From: an uncultured bacterium
GTDB taxonomy: Bacteria; Cyanobacteriota; Vampirovibrionia; Gastranaerophilales; Gastranaerophilaceae
Assembly: GCA_946183815.1 (NCBI GenBank)
Contig: CAMHDG010000086.1
Location: 1 to 6,723 of the forward strand
Direction: 5' to 3'
DNA length: 6,723 nt
The notes under the pieces were generated by a model. It had not been told where the DNA came from. It worked only from the letters and a program-made list of their open reading frames with translations, and did no database searches. Positions 1 through 5,052 of this stretch are shown here, piece by piece; positions within the stretch are counted from its first letter, which is position 1; each line of letters starts with the position of its first letter. A program made the position numbers and the translations under genes.

Positions 1-33
1 AGGGGCTTTTAACGATTTATATATTTACCCCCG

Positions 34-236
34 CTAAACAATAATTTACAGTGACTAGGTGATTAAGTGATTAAGTGACTAAGCAAGCCGATTTTTAATC
101 GGCAATAATACTTTGGCTTTTAGCCAAATTCTTAGTCACTCAGTCACCTAGTCACTTAATCACTTTTGCAAATATCGGCTCACTACGTTCGCCTCTAAAT
201 AATAATTTACAAACCCTTGCTAAACAATATTTATAT
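34..236 (+). repeat. 17-bp direct repeats flanking the inverted-repeat element
   Basis: CTAAACAATAATTTACA (34-50) abuts the left arm of the inverted repeat. CTAAATAATAATTTACA (195-211) lies 31 bases past the right arm and matches it at 16 of 17 positions. A third, weaker copy starts at 220 (CTAAACAATATTTATAT). The first two copies could be a duplicated target site bracketing an inserted element of about 160 bp. The third copy suggests instead a local iterated sequence that predates any insertion. Both readings are inference. Confidence 0.5.
51..163. repeat. MITE-like inverted repeat built from 8-bp tandem units
   Basis: The left arm (51-83) is four tandem octamers of form GTGAYTAR plus a final G. 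The right arm (131-163) is the inverted equivalent, and the two 33-base arms match at 27 positions. Of the six mismatches, three would be G-U wobbles in plus-strand RNA. Between the arms lie two perfect 7-bp hairpins, each with a TTT loop: GCCGATT/AATCGGC (87-103) and TTTGGCT/AGCCAAA (112-128). The whole could fold as a four-way junction. It carries no ORF, so I read it as a non-autonomous mobile or REP-like element. That class is an inference; the symmetry is directly visible. Confidence 0.75.
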
Positions 237-244
237 CATAAAAT
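217..244 (+). promoter_or_regulatory. Possible sigma70-type promoter for the plus-strand cluster
   Basis: TTGCTA (217-222, 4 of 6 matches to the -35 consensus) is followed by a 16-bp spacer and TAAAAT (239-244, 5 of 6 to the -10 consensus). It is the best pair I see upstream of the first Shine-Dalgarno at 254-257. The implied leader is only a few bases long, and the surroundings are so AT-rich that chance matches are easy, so this is weak. Confidence 0.25.
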
Positions 245-264
245 AATAAATACGAGGAAATGGA

Positions 265-366
265 GTGGATATCTCCAACTCTGCCGGAGCCGTAAAAGTC
301 GGAATACTCGCTATTTTGCAGAATTTCGCAGCAAAATTCTGTCAGGGAACAACTATTACGAGGTAA
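265..366 (+). CDS. Probable 33-codon small ORF, possible leader peptide or short paralogue
   Basis: A GTG start at 265 lies 7 nt after a GAGG Shine-Dalgarno (254-257). The frame ends at TAA 364-366, two bases before the next ATG. Its last two codons (ACG AGG) form the Shine-Dalgarno of the next gene, so the two look translationally coupled. The peptide starts V-D-I-S-N-S-A-G-A-V-K-V-G. The next protein has S-A-V-G-A-V-K-A-G at the same place. In the stretch from GGAGCC to GGA, the differences are synonymous third-base changes except one Val/Ala codon, which argues that the protein sequence is maintained. The rest (ILAILQNFAAKF) is hydrophobic to amphipathic. An alternative ATG at 260 gives only 11 codons (MEWISPTLPEP) and sits too close to the Shine-Dalgarno. 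It could instead be a decayed copy of the neighbour's 5' end. Function unknown. Confidence 0.45.
   Translation: MDISNSAGAVKVGILAILQNFAAKFCQGTTITR
319..341 (+). other. Hairpin inside the small ORF
   Basis: CAGAATTT (319-326) and AAATTCTG (334-341) are perfect inverted repeats around a 7-base loop. The hairpin lies in the second half of the small ORF, 17 bases before the Shine-Dalgarno of the next gene. It has no T-tract, so it is not a classical terminator. If real, it could influence translation of the downstream gene. This is a chance-prone structure in AT-rich DNA. Confidence 0.3.
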
Positions 367-368
367 AA

Positions 369-1073
369 ATGACAGCAAGTGTATCAGCAGTTGGTGCTGT
401 AAAAGCAGGTTTATGTCCGCATGGGCTTCCACCGGGGGCGTGTCCTATCTGTTCAGGTATGGGCGGAGGCTCTAAAGTTCAGACTGCAGATTTTTCCGCT
501 AAACCGGGAGAAATGAGTTGGAATGAGTGTGCTGCTATCGGTGCGTTTCTTAAATCTTTGCAAAATGCAAGAATGGCTAAAGAAGCAGATTTTCAGCAAA
601 GATTGATTAATATTGCTCAATTTGAAGCAAATATGACTAAATCTGCCGAAAGACTTAATCAGTTTATTCAGACTATGAGCCAAAATGTATTCACAAAACC
701 GCTTGCGGTTGTCGCCCAAAAAGTTTTGTTACCCGTTATAAACGGAATGAAAAATTTACCTGTTAATGTCTTGAACACGTTAGCAAATGTTGCGAATAAA
801 TTAGCAGATATTTCCGATAAACTTACCGCAGTTTATGGCGAACTTAAAGCCGCTATCAATAAAAAGGTTTCCGATTTTGCTAAAGTTATAAAACGTAAAA
901 TAAAATCAATTTTCAATATCTTTATGGCAGATAATGAGGGTGATGAAAACGAAATTATGGTTGCCTTTGAAAAACAACTCGATAAATTGAAAGGACTACT
1001 CGAAAAAGTATCCGAAAAATTAAAAAAAGATGTTGAAAAATCTGTTGAGGATGAACTCAAAAAAGCAAGTTAA
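369..1073 (+). CDS. Helical protein with N-terminal CPHG/CPIC Cys-His cluster, unknown function
   Basis: ATG 369 follows an ACGAGG Shine-Dalgarno at 358-363 with a 5-nt spacer; 234 residues. Residues 1-15 include the GAVKAG segment shared with the upstream small ORF. Residues 16-28 read CPHGLPPGACPIC, giving a possible metal ligand set C16, H18, C25, C28, followed by SGMGGG. From about residue 49 the protein appears wholly helical. There is a segment around MSWNECAAIGAFLKSL, then long amphipathic helices at about 65-105, 112-180 and 195-232. The last is rich in Lys and Glu with coiled-coil character. I see no signal peptide and no clear transmembrane segment, although 112-148 is fairly apolar. 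I recall the Cys/His opening from Gastranaerophilales proteins, where its role is not known to me. It lies first or second in the plus-strand cluster and is followed by a membrane protein, so an envelope-associated role is possible. Existence of the gene is nearly certain; function is unassigned. Confidence 0.88.
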   Translation: MTASVSAVGAVKAGLCPHGLPPGACPICSGMGGGSKVQTADFSAKPGEMSWNECAAIGAFLKSLQNARMAKEADFQQRLINIAQFEANMTKSAERLNQFIQTMSQNVFTKPLAVVAQKVLLPVINGMKNLPVNVLNTLANVANKLADISDKLTAVYGELKAAINKKVSDFAKVIKRKIKSIFNIFMADNEGDENEIMVAFEKQLDKLKGLLEKVSEKLKKDVEKSVEDELKKAS

Positions 1074-1077
1074 GGTA

Positions 1078-1118
1078 AAGGGGTAAATATTAAGGGGTAA
1101 ATATTAAAGGGTATATTG
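1078..1118 (+). repeat. 14-bp tandem repeat in the intergenic spacer
   Basis: AAGGGGTAAATATT occurs twice perfectly (1078-1091, 1092-1105) and is followed by a decayed third unit, AAAGGGTATATTG. The third unit can pair with CTCTTTA (1121-1127) in a weak stem with one G-U pair. No T-run follows, so it is not a convincing terminator and the genes on either side may be co-transcribed. Confidence 0.75.
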
Positions 1119-1155
1119 TCCTCTTTAACTCTAAAAAAAACATAAGGAAAAATAA

Positions 1156-2670
1156 ATGTTAATAACAAATGATTTAGAAAGCCAACGAATAAAAAGAAAT
1201 TTGACACAGACTCAAAAACGTGCAGCAGATTCCGTAAAAGAGGGAGTTTTGGTTAATTCAAACCTGCCATTAAGTGAATCTTATAACTCGCTTTTGATAG
1301 CAGACAGGGTAGAATTACCCGATAAATTGTACGAAAAGAATACAAACAAAGAAAAAGGACTCTTGCCTATTGCTCTTTCAACGATCGGGTTTATGGCTGG
1401 ACTTACGGGAATAACAGCAATTATCGCAAAATCTGCAAAAGATGCTGTTGATGTCGATTTAGCAAAAAAATTGCCATCTTTAACAAGAAATGTTTGTATA
1501 AATAAGGAAATGGATCAGGCGATATACAGGCTTGTGGCTAATCCTAATAAGAAAACCGCCATGGCTGCGGCAGGGCTTGGGGTTTTGAGTTCCATGGCTT
1601 TTATGGGTAAAACATTCTGCGAAGGGTTTAGAGATGTTTGGGTTAAGAAAAAAGAGGCAGATATTCACAAAGATTTGCAGGAAAATTTGATTGAGGTGGA
1701 AACCCAATCGTTTTCGGGAAAAATGCAGATAATAAGAAATATGTTATCTGAAAAAGCAAAAGAGTTTAGCGGTGCGTTAATGCCTGAAACTAACGAGGCT
1801 TCAAAAAATAGTTTTAACAGCCACAGAATTAGTTTTACTTCGATGAGAACAGAAAAGCAACCTGAAAAGCAAAAAAACAGTTTCCTTAAAAATCTGGGAT
1901 ATTTGGCACTTGGAGCAGTATCAACCGCATCAATTATCGGTTTAGGCTACGCTTCTATGAAAAATTTAAGAGCGGGTAATAATGAGATGAAACGGGGGCT
2001 AAATAAGGTTAAAGATGTTATATCCGAAATTGCGGATAATATAGGAAAGCGTACACCCGATGAAATGGGTCAGGAAAATATGGAAATGGCAAACAAAATG
2101 GATAAGGAAAAAATATCTAATTTGTTTGTTGATATCTCTGCTGATGCTGATTTTGTAACAGAAACGGCTAACCGTATGAAATGGGAAAATGATGAGGAAA
2201 AACAAAAGTTTATAAAAGATAATCTGTTTAATATAAACAAGTCAACAGAGCGTGCAAACAGTGCTCTTGGTGGGTCAGGTCAGGACAGGAATACTTTTTA
2301 TTCTCACGTTTCTGATTATAAAGCCTTTTTCTATAATTGGCTTATTGACTCAAAGAACGAGCAGTTTAAAAATTTGTTCTTTGGTATAACAGGCGCTACG
2401 GCAACGGCTTATTTAGGTGAGTTGTCCATTGGTGCGGTAAAAGATGTTCAGGTAAAAAAATATAATGCCGAAACGGAATTAAATCTTCAGAAACGACTTG
2501 TTTCAACGGAATTAAGAAATTTTAAATCTAAAAAAGATGCATCAATACAACCATTGTGTGACGAGTTTTACCGTCAAAAGAAGAACGGAAAATCGAATGA
2601 GGAATTAAAGGTTGTAGCGGACAGTATTCTTAATGAGATTAAGAATGGTGCACCATACGTTTATAGTTAA
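1156..2670 (+). CDS. Four-TM membrane protein with internal duplication, unknown function
   Basis: ATG 1156 is preceded by AAGGA (1144-1148) with a 7-nt spacer; 504 residues. Four apolar segments are visible: about 69-92, 134-154, 246-267 and 405-427. There is no signal peptide; the first 65 residues are polar. The protein appears to be duplicated. The helix after the second membrane segment (160-189, starting DVWVKKKEA) aligns without gaps to the helix after the fourth (430-459, starting DVQVKKYNA), with 12 of 30 identical residues. These include D-V-x-V-K-K, A, LQ, L, E, F and K. The preceding membrane segments also align without gaps (shared A148/A418, G151/G421 and G140/G410). So each half is TM, linker, TM, then a charged helix. 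The second half's linker is much longer (about 137 residues against about 42). I do not recognise a named family. The neighbours suggest an envelope-linked function, but that is inference. Confidence 0.88.
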   Translation: MLITNDLESQRIKRNLTQTQKRAADSVKEGVLVNSNLPLSESYNSLLIADRVELPDKLYEKNTNKEKGLLPIALSTIGFMAGLTGITAIIAKSAKDAVDVDLAKKLPSLTRNVCINKEMDQAIYRLVANPNKKTAMAAAGLGVLSSMAFMGKTFCEGFRDVWVKKKEADIHKDLQENLIEVETQSFSGKMQIIRNMLSEKAKEFSGALMPETNEASKNSFNSHRISFTSMRTEKQPEKQKNSFLKNLGYLALGAVSTASIIGLGYASMKNLRAGNNEMKRGLNKVKDVISEIADNIGKRTPDEMGQENMEMANKMDKEKISNLFVDISADADFVTETANRMKWENDEEKQKFIKDNLFNINKSTERANSALGGSGQDRNTFYSHVSDYKAFFYNWLIDSKNEQFKNLFFGITGATATAYLGELSIGAVKDVQVKKYNAETELNLQKRLVSTELRNFKSKKDASIQPLCDEFYRQKKNGKSNEELKVVADSILNEIKNGAPYVYS

Positions 2671-2681
2671 CACTCTGTATT

Positions 2682-2710
2682 CCCTCGCCCCTTGTGGAGA
2701 GGGTAAGGGT
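2682..2710 (+). repeat. REP-like GC-rich hairpin between genes
   Basis: CCCTC (2682-2686) pairs with GAGGG (2699-2703). After one mismatch, CC pairs with GG inside, closing a 6-base loop. The tail is GTAAGGGTAAG. The stretch is far more GC-rich than its surroundings. It resembles the dispersed CCCTC...GAGGGTTAGGGTGAGG repeats that I recall from intergenic DNA of many bacteria. It begins 11 bases after the stop of the membrane-protein gene, where it could protect mRNA ends or slow transcription. It lacks a T-tract, so I do not call it a terminator. Confidence 0.5.
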
Positions 2711-2740
2711 AAGTGGTAAATATTGCAGAAACAGGAGTAT

Positions 2741-3175
2741 ATGACTTTATCAATAAATAATAATATAAATATACAAATGCCGACTCAAAATCGAAACTAT
2801 TGCAAGTTCGATAATATTAAGGTGCTGTATTATTTACAGAAAAAAGAGGAGGCTCTGCCGTTGCTTGATAAAACTCTTAAATCAACAGATGATGAAAAAA
2901 CGGTTTGTGAGGCTTTGTATATTGCTGACAGGTTGATTGAGAATGGAGTTAATGGGGTAGATAAGATGTATCCGACATTTGCAAGGTTCAACGATACAAA
3001 ATCCCAAAATATTCAGACTTTTTTGGCAGGTATATACCGTAAAACAAAAGTCCCCGATGCATTCGGACCTTTATGCAAGATGTTAATTCAAAACTCCATA
3101 AACCCGCCAAAAGAACCTCAACCATTTGACCCCAACGAAGAAATCGGCGGTGCTATTTTAGATTATTTAGTGTAA
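2741..3175 (+). CDS. Small all-helical protein, possibly HEAT-like, unknown function
   Basis: I place the start at ATG 2741, after AGGAG at 2733-2737 (short 3-nt spacer), giving 144 residues. An in-frame TTG at 2723 would add six residues but lacks a clear Shine-Dalgarno. After a polar Asn-rich head (residues 5-19), the chain appears to be a series of short amphipathic helices: about 24-46, 50-70, 72-84, 87-101 and 104-119. A Pro-rich tail (NPPKEPQPFDPNEE) and a final short helix ending DYLV follow. The pattern of paired helices is compatible with a HEAT- or ARM-type scaffold, but it is too short and too weak to assign. There is no signal peptide or membrane segment, so a cytoplasmic adaptor is possible. 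It closes the plus-strand cluster and overlaps the 3' end of lgt by 13 bp, tail to tail. Confidence 0.8.
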   Translation: MTLSINNNINIQMPTQNRNYCKFDNIKVLYYLQKKEEALPLLDKTLKSTDDEKTVCEALYIADRLIENGVNGVDKMYPTFARFNDTKSQNIQTFLAGIYRKTKVPDAFGPLCKMLIQNSINPPKEPQPFDPNEEIGGAILDYLV

Positions 3176-3954
3176 GGTGTTATTTTTTTACTTCTTTTAT
3201 ACAAAAACATGCCTGCACCGATTATCAGGACTAGAGATATTATTATTGGGAATGGTATTCCAAACACGTATTTTACGCAATCTACACGCAGTGCCTCTGT
3301 GAAAATTCTTGCAACGGAGTATAAGATTAAGTACCATGCTGTAATAAAACCGTAGTGTTCTTTATGTTTCGGCAGAATTATTTTGTATAGAATTATAAAA
3401 ATAACTATATTTAACAGAGATTCATACAAAAATGTAGGGTGAAAATATTCATTATTAAAATATGCATCGGGTCTGAATGGTTTTGCGATGTACATTTTCC
3501 ATGGTAGGTCGGTTGGCAGTCCGAAGGCTTCCGAATTAAAGAAGTTCCCCCATCTGCCTATTGCCTGTGCTATCGGTAAACCCATTGCACATATATCAAA
3601 AAGTTTTAATATATCCATTTTTCGTCTTTTTGCTTCGTAATAAACAACGCAAGCCCCTGCTATCAGTGCTCCGTGTATAGATAGTCCGCCCTCTCTTAAC
3701 GCAAATATTTCCAAAAGATGCTCTGAATAAAAATCCCAGTTTAAGATACAATAATATACTCTTGCCCCAACTATCCCCCACAATACCACGTGGGTTGCTA
3801 TATTGGGAATGACGCAATATAAGGTATAGTGCTTTATCGCTACCCAATTTGCAATTACTATTCCGACAAAGATTGCAACGGCAAGAATTATCCCGTAATA
3901 ATATATCGGGAAACCTCCAATGCTAAAATATGATATTTCGGGCGGGGTTAGCAT
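3163..3954 (-). CDS. lgt: Prolipoprotein diacylglyceryl transferase
   Basis: Lgt moves a diacylglyceryl group from phosphatidylglycerol to the lipobox cysteine of prolipoproteins in the cytoplasmic membrane, the first step of lipoprotein maturation. At 263 residues it has normal length for the family. The family signatures are present in order: GGLSIHGALIAG (89-100, His94), GRWGNFFNSEAFG (133-145, Arg134 and Glu142), HPTFLYES (172-179) and ARIFTEALRVD (215-225, Arg216 and Glu220). These correspond to the essential His, Arg and Glu residues known from the E. coli enzyme. Several apolar membrane helices run through the chain, from about 18-36 to a last one at 232-252. The start ATG shares one base with the stop of the upstream lipoprotein gene (TAATG), with only a weak GGGA upstream, so translation is probably coupled. 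The 3' end overlaps the converging gene by 13 bp. Confidence 0.97.
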   Translation of the reverse strand: MLTPPEISYFSIGGFPIYYYGIILAVAIFVGIVIANWVAIKHYTLYCVIPNIATHVVLWGIVGARVYYCILNWDFYSEHLLEIFALREGGLSIHGALIAGACVVYYEAKRRKMDILKLFDICAMGLPIAQAIGRWGNFFNSEAFGLPTDLPWKMYIAKPFRPDAYFNNEYFHPTFLYESLLNIVIFIILYKIILPKHKEHYGFITAWYLILYSVARIFTEALRVDCVKYVFGIPFPIIISLVLIIGAGMFLYKRSKKITPYTK

Positions 3955-4544
3955 TATATTCCCGATCCTGTATAACCCAACTTAACAAGCACTTTTTCCA
4001 TCTCTGCTATGTGAGAATTAATCTCCTCTGCCCTTTGAGTTGAATTTATCATTTCACAATATTTTTTATAATTTCCGATTGAAACTAAATATCCTTCAAT
4101 CATTTGTTCTTTTATAGTTTCTGATATGTTTTTGTAAGTATCAGAACTCGGTACGTTTGCGGTAACCTCACCATCTTCTCCTGTGGTGATAGAAGATGCA
4201 TCAATTCCGATAAGTGAATCTGCCTGATTTTCCTGAGCAACAGCGAGAGTGTAATATGTGTTTGCATATTTTGAGTTCAACTCTATCGCTCTGTTTAATT
4301 CCGTAATGGCTTTTGGATATTGTTTTGCATTAATATATGCTACCCCTAAATTATAGTGGGTTTCATATATGGTTGAATCTAATTCAATACTTGATTCTAA
4401 TCTTTCGATTGCAGAATCGTAGTCCCCTTTGTCCATATACGATTTGGCAGCGTTGTTTAGTTCCTGTACTGCCATATTATTTATACATGCTGTGGATATT
4501 ACAGCAACAAATAATATTGTTACAATAAATATCGCCTTTTTCAT
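3954..4544 (-). CDS. TPR-repeat lipoprotein
   Basis: This is a 196-residue protein. ATG is placed by GGAG with a 7-nt spacer. Residues 1-20 look like a lipoprotein signal: MKK, an apolar core, then ISTAC, with Cys20 as the predicted lipidated residue. Ser at -3 is less usual than Leu but acceptable. Two tetratricopeptide repeats follow at about 25-58 (AAKSYMDKGDYDSAIERLESSIELD) and 59-92 (HYNLGVAYINAKQYPKAITELNRAIEL). A third, starting near 93, is interrupted by a polar insertion (about 108-136, containing TTGEDGEVTANV). The tail is helical with coiled-coil character. TPR lipoproteins usually act as protein-binding scaffolds on the outer side of the membrane; the partner is unknown. The gene lies directly upstream of lgt, the enzyme that should lipidate it, and overlaps its start by one base. 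It is 47 nt downstream of the 115-residue gene, in the same direction, so an operon is likely. Confidence 0.9.
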   Translation of the reverse strand: MKKAIFIVTILFVAVISTACINNMAVQELNNAAKSYMDKGDYDSAIERLESSIELDSTIYETHYNLGVAYINAKQYPKAITELNRAIELNSKYANTYYTLAVAQENQADSLIGIDASSITTGEDGEVTANVPSSDTYKNISETIKEQMIEGYLVSIGNYKKYCEMINSTQRAEEINSHIAEMEKVLVKLGYTGSGI

Positions 4545-4559
4545 TTTCTATCTCCGTTA

Positions 4560-4578
4560 GGGTAAATATGTTTTACCC
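4560..4578 (-). promoter_or_regulatory. Inverted repeat ahead of the TPR lipoprotein gene
   Basis: GGGTAAA (4560-4566) and TTTACCC (4572-4578) are perfect 7-base arms around 5 bases. The repeat sits in the 47-base spacer, a few bases upstream of the GGAG of the lipoprotein gene. It could be an operator or an mRNA hairpin near the ribosome site. There is no T-tract. It includes the same GGTAAATAT string found in other spacers of this window. Confidence 0.4.
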
Positions 4579-4591
4579 GTTCTCTTCCCTA

Positions 4592-4939
4592 TTAAAAAGG
4601 TTTTGTTTGATTAAGTTTCATTCTTAATTCTCTAAATCTAGCAATATCATCCTGACTTCTGCCTGATTCTTTGAATACAGCCTGAGATGATGGGTGAACC
4701 ATCAATACGTAATCCATGTGAATTTCCAAGAAATTGTATCTTCTTGGAGGTTGTTTTGAGTTCCTTGAATAGATTTCTGCATTTGTTACTGCAAGAAATC
4801 TTCTTTCTCTGTCATTTAGCAAATCTGTAAGTTCTCTGTTTGTGTTCGTGTATTTTGAAACGTGAACTGTTCCTTTTATATCGTGATCTGCTGTTAATAT
4901 GCTTACCTCTATAGGTATAGTGTCGTTATTTTTTGCCAT
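4592..4939 (-). CDS. Small conserved-looking protein, DUF6812-like (tentative)
   Basis: This is a 115-residue protein. ATG 4939 has an AGAGGA Shine-Dalgarno with a 9-nt spacer. Predicted beta strands near the start (IPIEVSILTADHDIKGTVHV, 8-27) are followed by a helix with LTDLLNDRERRFLAVTNAEIY (37-57). A strand pair around NFLEIHMDYVLMVHP (69-83) comes next, then a charged helical tail with RSQDDIARFRELRMKLN. The order 'I-x-G-T-x-H-V ... L-x-D-x-L-N-x-x-E-R-x-F-L-x-V-T-x-A-x-I' resembles a small uncharacterised family that I remember as DUF6812. That name is from memory and not verified. There is no signal peptide or membrane segment, so it is probably cytoplasmic. It leads the operon that continues with the TPR lipoprotein and lgt. 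Biochemical role unknown. Confidence 0.85.
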   Translation of the reverse strand: MAKNNDTIPIEVSILTADHDIKGTVHVSKYTNTNRELTDLLNDRERRFLAVTNAEIYSRNSKQPPRRYNFLEIHMDYVLMVHPSSQAVFKESGRSQDDIARFRELRMKLNQTKPF

Positions 4940-4961
4940 AATAATAGTTCCTCTTTTTTAA

Positions 4962-4990
4962 ATTCTATACTAATTTTAAAATAAAGTCTA
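4962..4990 (-). promoter_or_regulatory. Likely promoter of the operon ending in lgt
   Basis: Read on the minus strand, TAGACT (4985-4990, 4 of 6 to the -35 consensus), a 17-bp spacer and TAGAAT (4962-4967, 5 of 6 to the -10 consensus) lie between the terminator hairpin and the 115-residue gene. The spacing is ideal. The implied start near 4955 would leave a leader of only about 15 nt, with the Shine-Dalgarno almost at its 5' end, so confidence is modest. Confidence 0.35.
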
Positions 4991-5006
4991 GTAGTTAATT
5001 TATTTT

Positions 5007-5043
5007 AAAAGAGATTAAGGAAAATATCCTTAATCTCTTTTTT
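5007..5043. terminator. Intrinsic terminator, symmetric 15-bp hairpin
   Basis: AAAAGAGATTAAGGA (5007-5021) and TCCTTAATCTCTTTT (5027-5041) form a perfect 15-bp stem with a 5-base loop. On the plus strand a T6 run ends at 5043. On the minus strand the run is T4, within the stem. It lies 9 bases past the stop of the minus-strand NYSPNFKA gene and before the next operon's promoter, so its natural job is ending that minus transcript. It could also block plus-strand read-through. Confidence 0.85.
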
Positions 5044-5052
5044 GTATTATTT

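Larger units (their letters stand above)
1..264. other. Non-coding leader region
   Basis: I see no supportable gene here. The first 44 bases are closed by stops in all three plus frames (10-12, 35-37, 42-44), so they could be the tail of an upstream gene, but nothing identifies one. The rest holds the inverted-repeat element at 51-163, the flanking direct repeats, a segment reading CGGCTCACTACGTTCGCC (175-192) and a possible promoter at 217-244. Confidence 0.6.

Noticed and set aside
51..83. CRISPR array
   Set aside because: The 8-bp units are directly tandem with no spacers of regular length and no cas genes nearby.
51..163. tRNA-like or attC-like fold
   Set aside because: The folded shape has four arms, but it is too long, has no anticodon or T-loop sequence, and lacks the GTTRRRY cores of attC sites.
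220..432. Minus-strand ORF of 70 residues at 220-432
   Set aside because: It overlaps the ribosome sites and starts of two plus-strand ORFs, shows no motif, and has no neighbour in its direction.
453..1060. Minus-strand ORFs at 453-719 and 833-1060
   Set aside because: They lie wholly inside the well-supported plus-strand gene, are Ser/Phe-rich as expected for antisense of Lys/Glu-rich helices, and show no family motif.
1105..1127. Terminator between the first two large plus-strand genes
   Set aside because: The stem is weak, has a G-U pair and is not followed by a T-run.
1480..2205. Minus-strand ORFs at 1480-1707 and 1999-2205
   Set aside because: They are antisense shadows within the four-TM protein gene; no ribosome site or recognisable domain.
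3596..3847. 83-residue minus-strand ORF inside lgt
   Set aside because: It overlaps lgt in another frame, where all Lgt signature motifs are intact.
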